Below are positions 20,510 through 30,899 of a DNA stretch of 64,000 bases, one piece after another. The stretch comes from Kalaharituber pfeilii (taxonomy: Eukaryota; Ascomycota; Pezizomycetes; Pezizales; Pezizaceae), in NCBI GenBank assembly GCA_015179045.1, contig WHUZ01000073.1, positions 1 to 64,000 on the forward strand, given 5' to 3'. Below the pieces are notes generated by a model. The model ran no database searches, was not told the origin of the DNA, and saw only the letters and a list, made by a program, of their open reading frames with translations. Position numbers and translations under genes: made by a program. Each line of letters opens with the position of its first letter. The stretch's first letter is position 1.

Positions 20510-20544
20510 GATCGAAAGCTCTCAGCACGCTGAGCACTTTGATC
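20510..20544 (+). other. Conserved 5' hairpin of the ORF1-only elements
   Basis: The arms GATC-AAAG...CTCAGC and GCTGAG...CTTTGATC pair around an AC loop, with a bulged G on the 5' side. The counterpart at 44222-44256 (minus strand) keeps the GATC, AAAG/CTTT and CTCAG/CTGAG stems while the loop differs. This indicates selection on RNA structure in the 5' leader. Confidence 0.6.
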
Positions 20545-21053
20545 TAATTTTCTTTCCCAAATACCCGACACTGCGGTTTTCCCCCGAGGGGCAAAATCGC
20601 GAGGAATCCTCAGCTCACCACCTCGTTGCCACTACACCCCTGCCTTGCCAAGAGGCGACCCAGACTACCAGTCCACACCCACCCACGCACGCCAAGAAGC
20701 AGCCCAGACAGCCAATCGAACAACGACAAAATGCCCAAAAGCAAGAAGACAAAGACCGTCCCCCCGCCCTCCCCCCCCCTCCCGCCCCCGCTCGGGAGGA
20801 GATTTTCATTCCGGAGTGGGCAGACTTGCAAAAGGACATGTGTAACGCAGGATTCGGGGTATACCGAATACTCGCCTCGATCTGGAAAGACTGCACGAAG
20901 AGTGAAAACCCACCGGCAGACGGTTCCCGCCTTTTCTTTCGCTTCAACCACGACCCGACGGCTACCGTGGGGGGAAGACACGCGGAAGAAAAAGCCCCCA
21001 TCTGGGCGGTACCGCCACCACAGCCATTGGGGTTCAGCCCCATCGTGCATATA

Positions 21054-22285
21054 TGGTGGTGTTCATCAAGAAGGGACCAGGTGTAACACTGGCTTGCTTG
21101 CTGACTAATACACTAAAAATACCTGGCCCCTGCGTTCTGACCCCCCTTTTGCAATTTCTCTCAGCACCGCCGCACACAGAGAATCTCTACAGCAAAACTG
21201 CCTTTTGACATCGGATAACTTGAGTTAGGTTCCTGGGAGTAAGTATACGCTGATCTATAGCACCTTTTAGCTTTAAAAAAAATACAAATACTAATGTAGT
21301 GATAGGTAAAATGGGCTGTCTGAGCAGGAAAAGAAATGCTTGCTTGCTTGCTTCTCAAGCTGCTGCCAGCAAGGCGAAAAGGAGAGCAGTTATATATGGA
21401 GTGGAAGTAAATACTGTCGAGCCGGTTACAGCAGAGATGCATGTGGATATCTCCGGACCACTTGTATATATCAAGAGTGAAGAGTCTTTAGTGGATAAGT
21501 CTGAGTGGGAATCAGAGGAGGAGCAGGAGGAACATGAGCAGGATATTCAGGACTTGAGTATGGCGGTGGATGTTTATAATGAGCTGATGAAGAATACAAT
21601 GAATGTAGACTTCTCCACTATTAAGTTCAAATATTAGTGTGGAGTTCAGGTGTCTCGCCAGACAGTATGGCGGCATAAAAAAGCTCAACAAGATTTATGA
21701 AACTCAGCTACCGGATGTCGACCGTTGACAGCTTACTTCGCTCCTACTCAGAGGTAGCACCAAGTCTAACAGCTAATGATCCTCTACTCAAGCCGAAGTC
21801 TGAGGAGGAAATGAGAGCAGAGGCGATTTTAGCAGGAATTAAGGTACTACAAAAGAAGTTGAAAAGTAAAAAAGAGATGGTTACTGGGCAAAATTATCAG
21901 CGTTACCTAGCAGTTCTACATTTTTCTACAGCTTCAGTTACTTACACAACGTGTATATAAGAGTCATAGAAGAGTTAAGTAGGTAGATCATTTCTATATA
22001 TAGTAATTTTTCATTCTACACTAGTACCAATTCCTTAATTTTGGCTGTCTTGGCATGTAACTCGTTAGGGCCTTCCCATATAAAGTCTTAAATTTTTGAT
22101 CTTATATTTCTCAATACCACATTTTTATTTTTTAATTTGGACTCCGAAGAGTTGTAGAGCAGACGAAATAGTACATATCTACGGGTTTTAAATTTCAATC
22201 AGATGTGGTCAGGTAATGAAATATAATTTCTCGTTGAAGTCAATAATTTTGGTCGACAGGGGTCCCTTCTTGATGAACACCACCA
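21054..22285. mobile_element. TIR DNA element, 1.23 kb, TA target site
   Basis: Perfect 25-bp terminal inverted repeats (TGGTGGTGTTCATC... and ...GATGAACACCACCA) flanked by TA on both sides (21052-21053 and 22286-22287), as in Tc1/mariner/pogo-type elements. It interrupts the ORF1 of the surrounding retroposon. The interior holds only a remnant open frame, so the copy is non-autonomous. Confidence 0.82.
21311..21637 (+). pseudogene. Remnant transposon ORF inside the TIR element
   Basis: About 108 residues: a Lys/Ala-rich start, then an acidic Glu-rich middle. After the stop, the same frame gives VSRQTVWRHKKAQQDL, a helix-turn-helix-like stretch as found at the start of some fungal transposase-related proteins. 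No DDE catalytic motif is visible. I do not recognise a specific family. Confidence 0.4.
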
Positions 22286-23067
22286 TAGACATCCCGGCGA
22301 TCGCGCCACCAACACAGCCACTGGGGCTCAGCCCCATCACGACAATAGACATCCCGGCGACCCCGGCACCGCCACCACCACCTCTGGGCTTCAGCCCTAT
22401 CACGTGCTCCGAAACAACACCAGAGGAGACAACACCAGAAGCTTTAAGCTTCCACACCTACGAGCTACTCTCGGAGGAGCCCATTCCCGAGAAGGCAGCA
22501 CAGACGACTTCGACCCAAAAAACGACAACCCCGAAGAGAAAGAGGACAAGGAGAGCGAGAAAGACCCCCTCCGTCCCGGTCGAAGAATGGGTGGCTTCTC
22601 CAGCCCCCGCAACACCAACACCGAACCCCACACCGACCCCTGACCCGACACCCGCCCACGCACCATCCCGCCCCCGCAATCAGACCACACAACGCACCAG
22701 CCGACCCCCTCTCCAAACCAGACAAGGTATCGTCATACACGGCGTCGCCCTCAGGAAGGACCTGGAGAAGGTTAGGAAGTGGCTGGAGGAAGACAACAAG
22801 GAGTTAGGAAAGATGACCACGGGCATTAGATGGCTGCGAAGGAAGACGACACTCGAAGAAGAAGGAAAAAAGGCAAGCTCGATAGTGTTGTACACAAAGG
22901 CAAGGGTGGAGATTGGGAGAGTCAGACTTGGGGGAAGTTGCTGAGATCGGAGGGTTACGAGCCAAACAGAAAGAGGGAATAGACAGGCTCGGGACCCCGG
23001 TCCAAACACCATGTACTTAGCGTTAGTCCCTTTTTCTTTTTTTAGTTAGCCTTTATACATCGCCATA

Positions 23068-23923
23068 CTGTGGTTCACCACTTTCCCGGACACACCACTT
23101 TCCCGGACACATTTACCACCAGAACTGCGCAACTTTCGCACTCAATATCTCAACAACCACAACAGCATTTGTGAATGCACTTTGTGTAGCTATTAGACAC
23201 AGTGTAATTCTTGCTATCTAGCACTTTTTCTTCATCAAAAATTGTGGCTGCAAAGGGATTATGGCTTGTCGCTTTTTTGTTGGAAGGCTTGGCATTTATT
23301 TGTATGGGATCTCCATACAAATGTCACCACCCCCGAATTCTGCATGCTACACCTGCAATCAATTCATGAAAAAAACTCAGACACTCACATTCAATAGCAT
23401 CACTCAGTCGGAAACTATGAACAACGTAGTTAGGTAATAACTGTAGTGGTTGTGAAATTATTCACAATATTCATATTTCCCATAGAAACCATTTGTATGA
23501 GAACAACGCCCAAAAGTAGATAGTTGTACACCAACTCTGCAATTCAACAAATGAAAGTAAACTAAATGCAGCACCTTACTATACCTCTTCAGGTGATTCT
23601 TGACATATACTATCATAGCTATTGTAATTAGCGTTGAAGAGTAGGACTACATTCGAGTCTGATGAACATTTTGTATGGAGATCCCATACAAATAAATGCC
23701 AAGCCTTCCAACGGAAATGCGACAAGTCATAATCCCTTTGCACCCCCAATTTTTGATGAAGAAAAGGTGCTAGATAGCAAGAATTACACTTTATCTAATA
23801 GCTACACAAAGTGCATTCACAAATGCTGTTGTGGTTGTTGAGATATTGAGTGCAAAAGTTGCGCAGTTTTGGTGGTAAATGTGTCCGGGAAAGTGGTGTG
23901 TCCGGGAAAGTGGTGAACCACAG
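23068..23923. mobile_element. Foldback/MITE-type element with about 270-bp inverted arms
   Basis: Starts CTGTGGTTCACCACTTTCCC and ends with its inverse. It is flanked by TA (23066-23067 and 23924-23925). The arms stay complementary for about 270 bp with scattered changes (for example TTTACCACC..., CAACAACCACAACAGCAT..., GGCATTTATTTGTATGG). It splits hairpin B of the host retroposon exactly in the CGCCATA/GCCC segment. A related but degenerate element lies at 47629-48412. Confidence 0.85.
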
Positions 23924-26508
23924 TAGCCCTTAGGGCGGCACGCGATTAATGAAATAAAAAAAAAAAAAAAAAAATTTCATCCAAGCTATACGAACGTACA
24001 TTCTCCTATAAAAAGCGGAGCAATAACAGCCTACGTAAGGAAGGACAGAATAATGAGCATGAAAATAGACGGCAAAGCCAACCACATCACAGTACAATTA
24101 GACGACCGAATGATTACTGGAGTGTACTGGAACAGAGACACCGATATTGAGAAGGAATTGGAAGAGATAGGAGTAACGGATATGATAATAGGGGACTGCA
24201 ACAGCCATCACTATGACTGGTCTCCGAAACAAGATACTAGAGGCATACTACTAAAAGACACCCTCCAAGCACGAGGACTACTCCAACAGATAGATAGAAA
24301 TACTATCACATGGACACGGACAATCAATGGACAGATAAGAACGGCACTCTTGGACCTGGTATTCGCAAGACCCAGGGAATGGAAAACAACAAAGACAACA
24401 TGGATTTCTGGTACAGACCATGTGATGATTATCGGAACATTGGATACCAGAAAGAAGACAGAGGCCAAAACCATTAAAGTAACAGACTGGGACAAATGGG
24501 AAGAATTTGTTGATAAATATGGCAACAGAAAACTAGCCGAAGGTATTGATGGGTATGAACTACTATGTGAATTAAGCCAAAAGTTTACAAAAGATGCATA
24601 CATCACCAGACGCACGAAACGATGGTTCGACAAGGAGGTAAAAGAGGCACGACATATGACTAGAACCATTCTAAAGAGCGGGGCTAGCCACACAGAGAAA
24701 ACAAGAGCGAGAAGACCACTTAGGGAGATAATAAGAGATAAGAAGAAGGAGTACTGGGAAGGCTTCTTAGAAGAGGACAGAATCACCTCACCATGGGATA
24801 TTTTCAGGTTAGCAAGAGACCCTTTCCGCCAAAGAGACCTCATGGGGATACCAGGCTCAGACGAGGAGGTAGCTAAGGTATTGATTGAGCGCAACTTCAT
24901 ATCACAAGGACAAGAAACTACGACCACTACTATCAGACCAACAGGACTCACCATCGAAAAAGATCAAGCCAGGATGATGATAGAAAAGGCACTAACAAAA
25001 GCTAAACCAAGATCAGCACCGGGACCCAATGGCATACAATATGGCTTACTGAAGCTTCTGAAGGGTACGACTCTATGGACTGCTGTAAGAGAGAGAATTG
25101 TAGAATATATAAACGGTGACTACGATTTTGCCAGAGGCTTTGAGGTGGTTATGATACTCAAGAAAGGGAAACCCAGAGATCAGGTAGGGAGCTGGAGACC
25201 CATAACGCTTCTGAACACAGTAGCGAAGCTAGGTCAAAAAGTCATCGCAGACCTGCTACAAAGAAAAGACGACCTTTTCAGAGACACTCAGCTTGGAGGA
25301 AGACGCCATCGAGGTGCAGAGGATCTACAGCGACAAGTGCTGAAGGAGACAGAGAAGAGGCTACGGAAAAAAGAATGGGTAGCCCTAGTGGGAGACGATA
25401 TTAAGTCAGCTTTTAACTTTCTTCGAAGGGACAAGGTGGTTGCTCGAATAAGACAAACAGACCATAACCTAGCGAGCTTTGTAGAAGCTTTTATGATGCC
25501 GGCCAACTACAACATGACATGGGATGGCAAAAGGAGAGCTACAGGGAGGATGACAGATGGTACACCGCAAGGATCTCCACTATCCCCGGTACTATTCCTG
25601 ATAGGTGTAGCACCTGTGGCAGAGAAGGTAGACCAACACAACTTCACCAGGTCATATGTCGATGATTTCCACAGTGTAATCTCACATCCGTCACTCCTAA
25701 AACTCCGACAAGCCATAAAGATACACAGGGCAAAAATCACCGAAACAGCAGCAGAGCATGGATTCGAAATTGACCCAAACAAAGTCCGAGACATTAATAA
25801 TTGGGGTAAAAGGCCCTGACTGTAGGCTAACCGGATTGACGGTAGATTGGGAGCTAAAATTTACTCGACATCATAAGAAGAGACTACTTCTCGGGAAGGA
25901 AGCATGGGGAGTGGCATCGAGACTAACTCGCCTCACACCAGGCAAGAAACGACAGATATATACAAGCATCGCACGCACAATCGCCACATGGGGATGCTGG
26001 GCATGGCAGGACTACTCAAGACAGTCTCCACCAGCAACCAAGATCAAAGACATAGAAAAATGGCAATACACAGTAGCACAGAAGATTACTGCAGCCCCGT
26101 GGGGTACCAGGCGAGACGTAGTCGAAGGAATAGCCAACCTAGAATCAGCCCAAAAATTCCTAGAAGGAGAACGCCAGAGGGTAGAAGCCAGGGCCCTACG
26201 GTTCCACGATGAGATAATCCAAAACAGGGATAATGAGTGCAGGTACCTACGGGGGTCTCTCTCACACAACAACCCCCTACCACTAGCCATCCTACCAGCA
26301 CTACCTGCGGACGCAGACAAGCTCGAGTTCGAGAATGCCATAGCCAATGCCGAGGACGAGGGGTGGAACTCCGTCTACACTGACGGGAGCAGGATAGATT
26401 ACAAGACAGGCCTAGGCACCTACGCAAAAGACACCTCTACTTCCACATACCTAGGGGAACAGACTACTGTCAATGATGCAGAACTCATTGCCATAAGCGA
26501 AGCATTAC

Positions 26509-27077
26509 GCCATCGCCGCCACCGGTGCCGGCACCATCATCACCGAACACACCACCACCGTCGCCACCCAAGCCAAGACGGAAGCTTCCGACCCAGCAAG
26601 AAGCGTTCCGGCGACACCGTGCCACCACCAAGACCTCTGTCAATACTGGAATCGTTGTACATGGGGTAGCATTGAGGAAGGATCTGGGGAACGTACAACG
26701 ATGGCTGGTTGCAGACAACAAGGACCTGAAGAAGGTGGTTGGGATCCGTTGGTTGAGAAAGAAGGACCTACTAGTTGGAGAGGGGAAGAAGACGAGCTCC
26801 ATAGTGGTTTATCTGGAAGACCAACAGGACATCGACAAGGTGCGACTCGGAGGAAGATGGTTGAAAGTGAGCCAGTACGAGGCGGATAGGGGACGGAGAT
26901 GAGGAAGGAGATGAGACGGACTGGCCGCTCCCCCCGCAACACTATGTAAACCGCGGGCATCATGTATTTAAAGTTGCTTACTTCTTTCGTTCTTTTTGGA
27001 GTTTTTTAATAAAAACCCTCGCCATAGCCCTTAGGGCGGCAAGCGAGTATTGATATAAAAAAAAAAAAAAAAAAAAA
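26509..27077 (+). mobile_element. ORF1-only element, 5'-truncated, hairpin-B tail
   Basis: Inserted in the RNase H part of the LINE ORF2. It encodes the RRM-like module (IVVHGVALRKDLGN, GIRWLRKKD, KKTSSIVVYLE, VRLGGRWLKVSQYE) up to a TGA at 26900. A short tail follows, with hairpin B (27018-27047) and poly(A). No target duplication could be recognised. Confidence 0.82.
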
Positions 27078-27240
27078 TCAAGCTGGGGAACTCCTGATCA
27101 TAACCGACTCTAAGGTATCGATATCCAAGTTCTAAAGATCGCCCAGGGAGAGCCCACCCACAAAGGACCGGCAAAACTGGTTAGAGACGCCTGGAAAGCG
27201 AGAACAGACCGAGGTGACTGGGACGTTGCAGTGATGTGAC

Positions 27241-27296
27241 TTTTTTTTTTTTTTTTCCACGTAACCCCGCTTGCAGCTGTTTGCCATGGCAGGCCA
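27241..27296 (-). mobile_element. Hairpin-A tail insertion at the broken LINE end
   Basis: T tract followed by hairpin A on the minus strand (GCCTGCCATGGCAAACAGC...GCGGGG). GCAGTGAT occurs on both sides (27228-27235 and 27299-27306), which suggests a short target duplication. However, the LINE sequence does not resume beyond it, so a later rearrangement or a longer insertion is possible. Confidence 0.6.
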
Positions 27297-28182
27297 AGCA
27301 GTGATTGCAGCTGTTAGCAGAAGTTTCCACATGATTTCTCCCTTAATCCACATCCCCTCGTAGACCGCTACCACCGCCTTTTTTTTTTTTTTTTTTTTTT
27401 GACGTAACCTCGCTTACACACTTTGCTATGGTACGGCCCCTGGGCCGTACCGCTTATTGGTCGGAGGCAAGCAGAGACGGAACTACCGAACTATCTACAT
27501 TTCTGACCTCTCCTCCATTCTCTATACTGTTACGGAGGACTACCACACATCTTACAAGCCTTCGCGCACGGCATCGGAGGTCGCCTCACGTTATGCTGGT
27601 TACAGTACGAGAATATATTCAGTTCAGCAGGTGGAGGTGTTCTAGAAAATAACTCGAAATTACTCAGCTAGCGGCGCGGGCAGGACTGTAGAGTTGTAGT
27701 AATATACGAGAATAACTTTCAGAGTATTATTACTGACTAAGTTATAGAGTTAGAGCTGACGTGGGATAGTGAATGAATGATTAAATAAGCTTAGGTACTG
27801 TAGAGACCTGCTGTAGAATTTGCTGGGGTTCCAAGGCTTCCCACAAGTCTCACTTGTCATTGCTTTAACTTACCCCTCGAGTTAGTCAATGTTGTATAGA
27901 TAACAGCTTGTCTGTCATTGGGGCCCACAAGAGGTAACGTTCTTGTGTAGTATTATAGGATTATATGAGACACTTCCGATTCCAGTGCTCTAAAGCTCGT
28001 ATGCCTGCTCATGAACTCTGCTCTGTGATAGCAGAAGGCCAGAGTGATAACTTTATCACTGTATATATATTTGTTTTAATTGCTCCTACAACGTCTCTCT
28101 GGACAGTGTATGACGAAATCCAACTAACATGCGCCGTGAGGAAAGAAACACCATGTACAACATATGGCTGCTACTGCACCCC
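27297..28182. other. Unresolved sequence with a second degenerate tail
   Basis: A T tract at 27380-27400 followed by a degraded hairpin-A-like sequence (GACGTAACCTCGCTT...). It is then unassigned to 28182. Short open frames exist but show no domain. The region 27680-27960 is AT-rich and could be an old LTR or MITE fragment, but I cannot show termini. Confidence 0.35.
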
Positions 28183-28200
28183 TCACTGTAACGTCTCCAC

Positions 28201-28699
28201 GACCCCGGCCCCGACACCCAGCACAAACCTCCCCCGACTTAGCCCACGCCCCCGCTCCCGCCCCCAACGACTCCAGACAAAGACATACGGCCTCGTCATA
28301 CACGGCGTCGCCTTGAGAAAAGACCTCGACAAGATAAGGAAATGGCTGGAATCAGACAATAAGGAGTTAGGCGAGACAACGGGCATCAGGTGGCTCCGGA
28401 AAAAGACCACCCTGATAGACGAAGGAAAGAAGACAAGTTCGGTGGTTCTATACCTAAAGACACAGAGGGAGGTTGGGAAGGTCAGGCTTGGAGGAAGATG
28501 GTTGCGTTCGGAGACGTACGAGCAGGACAGAGGGAAGAAGTAGGCTCGATGCATCTCCTCACCCCACCCGAATCACTTTGAATACCTCGGGAATCACATG
28601 TAGTTAAGGACCTATTTCGTTTTGTTTTTTGTACTTAAGACCCTCGCCATAGCCCATAGGACGGCATGCGAGTAATGAAATTAAAAAAAAAAAAAAAAA
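28201..28699 (+). mobile_element. ORF1-only element, 5'-truncated, hairpin-B tail
   Basis: Target duplication TCACTGTAACGTCTC with a variable 16th base then AC (28183-28200 and 28700-28717, 17 of 18 identical). Encodes Pro-rich sequence and the RRM-like module (GLVIHGVALRKDLDK, GIRWLRKKT, KKTSSVVLYLK, VRLGGRWLRSETYEQDR) to the TAG at 28541-28543. Then come hairpin B (28643-28672) and poly(A). The coding frame is intact within the truncated copy. Confidence 0.9.
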
Positions 28700-28885
28700 T
28701 CACTGTAACGTCTCTACCACCACCTGCACAAACTGCCCAAACTATCCACTGCCCCTTCCTTCGGTGTAATCCAATTCTTCATCTGATGCCATGTTTGGGC
28801 CTTCCCTTCCATCCCTCCATCCAATGTGCCGCTGTTTTTATCTGCATATAGGCTCGAAGCCCTATGGAAGTGAAAGGGCACGAGA

Positions 28886-30899
28886 CTATCTCAATCTTCG
28901 AAGTTCAATGGCCTCAGTCATGGCAGGAATCCACTCGGTCTCAAGCCATTCTTTCGCAGTTGCCACCCATGCCGCAATGTTGCAGATGCCCGCTGGCTTG
29001 CACATGTCCCCAATATACCTCTTTTGACCTGCCCTCATAATCACGACTACCTTGCTATTTGCATCCATGTACGCCACCCCCCAATCCCATATGCCCCTCA
29101 CTATATGCACAATCAATACGACCAGGCATTTCGCCCTCAGATCTGCTTCGTTATCAGGTTTTGCAGCTGCAGCCTCACTAGTAGGTTGACCGGACTGTGT
29201 TACCGGTGCTGGGTTTTGAGCTGGCGGACTCGTTCTTGCATTATCGAATCCCCTTAGACCAAAAAGCTGCTTGTCGATCGCCTGAAGCCACGCAGCAGCT
29301 GTCAATGCAAGTTGGTTTTCCGCCTCCGCTTCATCCCCTAAAGCCTTGCATTCAATCAGCAGCAACGGTGGCTCCCTGGCCTGGTATTCAACAAAAGGTG
29401 ACAAATGGAGATGGCGTATTGATCTGAACGTGCTGTATGATGAATGTTCGGGCTCCATTGTCAGAATAATATCTACCATGGTGGATGAAATTTGTTTGCC
29501 TTCGTAAGTGGGCAGCCATTCTGGTATGAGGTTTGCCGTTGCGCTATCCATCGCCCAGGGTAGGCGTATCTGTCAGTACCTATTGGCAGCAAGCGCGGGT
29601 CCCGGGGAACGTGACGTGACATACACCTGGTTGACACCAATGCGGTGTTCAATAATATTCTTACTGGCAGATTCTCCAGCGAAAAGTTCCGTGAGATAGC
29701 GGTCTTCAAGCAACTTTATTGCTAATGAAACCCACATGCCCTCTTCACCTCCCCTTTCCACTTGCTTTCGTGCCTGTGCAGCTATCCTTTGTATATTGCC
29801 CCAGCAAATTCCCAACTCATGACCTAATGGTTCGCCAACCTTTGCGGCCTGGGCGGACTCGTGGGTTATAGCTGTAACTCCCGTTGGCGGGGGCGACGCA
29901 GAAGTGCCGCCATTGTGCCCATATAGAGAGGTTGAGATTCGATATGGATCTGTATATTCCAGATTCTTGCCCCCCACGGCCGTTAGCAAGGTTGCTCTCG
30001 GAGGTCTTTATGGTACGGAAATAATATCTTACTTTCTTGAACTCCTGTGGAATGCGCGGTTTCTGGTCTGTGCGTGCCACTTTGAAGTGATTCAGATGCT
30101 CCAGCAGCTGGCGCACTGGCACCGGTGGTTGAATTTTGTCTAATACGGGTCCGTACTTAATAACAATACTGGGCTCAGAAAATTCCAGATCAAGCCGCCT
30201 TTGGTATGGGTTTGTGGTAGGGGTAGTTCTCTGTCTCTTGGCTGTTTGCTCAGAGAGGTCCACCGTCGAACAAAACTGGAATGATGCAACTGGCGGACGA
30301 TCTGCGGAGTGCACAATGCCACTACCACTCTCAGCCGGGCGCTTTAAACCTGAGTGTTGCAGTTGTTTTTGCATTTGTTGTACAGAAGCTACCCAGGCTT
30401 CGACTCGCAGATACCAGAATGGTGCTGTTCGTTCGCTGCGTCCTTCGAGGTCTCCGTTGTCGGGTTCAGCGATGCCAGCGGGGCTTGTGTTCTCGTCGTA
30501 AATGTCGCGGGCATCAAGCTCATTAATCACTTGTGGAGCTTCAGCTTCGAGGCCGCCTTCCCCATCCTTGCGATTGGGACTGACTTGTGTTTGCCCCGCT
30601 TCTTCTGCGCCATTTCCTTGCTGCTTTTCAGTGGTTAGGTCCGGTGCTGCAGACGGCTGCGACGACTGCAAACGCTCCTCCTGCTGCTGGCCTGATTGCG
30701 TCACCGTCGCCTGCTGTTTCGAGCTTGCAGTTCCTCCTGCAATGCTCTGCGGTCTTGAAGCTCCTTGGAGCGGCTGTTTCGGGGCGTCAGCGAGTGGTGC
30801 AAGCGTTGCGGCACGTGACCGCTGTCGTCCTCTCGCCGTTCTCACAGGGGTCTTGCGTTCGTCCAGAGGTGAGAATAAGCGACCAGATCGTAAGCGCAT
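28886..30899 (-). CDS. PD-(D/E)XK nuclease-like protein, 3 exons
   Basis: Proposed model: complement(join(28886..29569, 29627..29965, 30033..30899)), 629 aa. Both introns (67 and 57 nt) lie between codons and remove a frame change and an in-frame stop. Intron 1 has GTAAGA, a GCTAAC branch site and a less usual AAG acceptor. Intron 2 has GTGTAT and CAG. The start MRLRSGRLF, the disordered Gln/Ser/Pro-rich region (about 20-180) and the late core fit the fungal family annotated as PD-(D/E)XK nuclease-like. In the core, Asp435 (STMVDI) and Glu475-Cys-Lys477 (LLIECK) form the D...ExK signature. Its role is unknown; members are often found in variable genome regions. A pseudogene with indels is the alternative if the splice sites are wrong. 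Confidence 0.7.

Larger units (their letters stand above)
20580..22980 (+). pseudogene. ORF1 of the ORF1-only element (interrupted)
   Basis: The N-terminal part (to about 21053) carries a conserved-looking EIFIPEWADLQKDM and FFRFNHDP region. The frame continues after the TIR element at 22286 with IDIPAIAPPTQPLGLSPIT repeats. It then has a basic region (KRKRTRRARK) and the RRM-like end: IVIHGVALRKDLEK, GIRWLRRK, KKASSIVLY, VRLGG. A one-base frameshift follows, near 22944. It is probably an RNA-binding chaperone like other LINE ORF1 proteins. The same C-terminal module occurs at 11284, 26509, 28201, 43146, 44910 and 48790. Confidence 0.75.
20428..23973 (+). mobile_element. ORF1-only LINE-like element, full length, hairpin-B tail
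   Basis: Inserted in the LINE endonuclease with target duplication ATTTCATC (20420-20427 and 23974-23981). Its 5' end (TAACACCGACAACA...) matches the 5' end of the element at 42963-44339. It contains the conserved 5' hairpin (20510-20544), a Pro-rich ORF1 with the RRM-like C-terminal module, and a hairpin-B tail. Two DNA elements are nested inside (21054-22285 and 23068-23923). Without them it is about 1.45 kb. No ORF2 sequence is present between ORF1 and the tail. Confidence 0.88.
16042..27240 (+). mobile_element. Plus-strand LINE-B-type element, heavily nested
   Basis: ORF1 (16042-20289) and ORF2 (20286 onward) of one LINE, interrupted by a LINE-A fragment (16544-17554), a hairpin-B tail (19310-19372), an ORF1-only element (20428-23973) and a second ORF1-only fragment (26509-27077). 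ORF2 breaks off inside RNase H near 27240, at another hairpin-A tail, and its own 3' end is not seen. Excluding insertions, about 6 kb remains. It is clearly dead but reconstructable by eye. Confidence 0.88.
20286..27240 (+). pseudogene. LINE ORF2 (plus-strand copy), interrupted
   Basis: The endonuclease begins MIKVAYQNVGR at 20286 and breaks at 20427. It resumes at 23975 (FHPSYTNV...) and reads through GDCN, GTDHVMI, the RT (APGPNG, GTPQGSPLSP, YVDD) up to about 25790. There a one-base-type frameshift leads into 25758-26508. That part covers the connection region and the start of RNase H (YTDGSR, NDAELIAI). After the nested element at 26509-27077 it continues AGELLIITDSK and, after another frameshift, WDVAVM, where it is cut. 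It aligns throughout with the intact ORF2 at 12308-15568. Confidence 0.88.
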
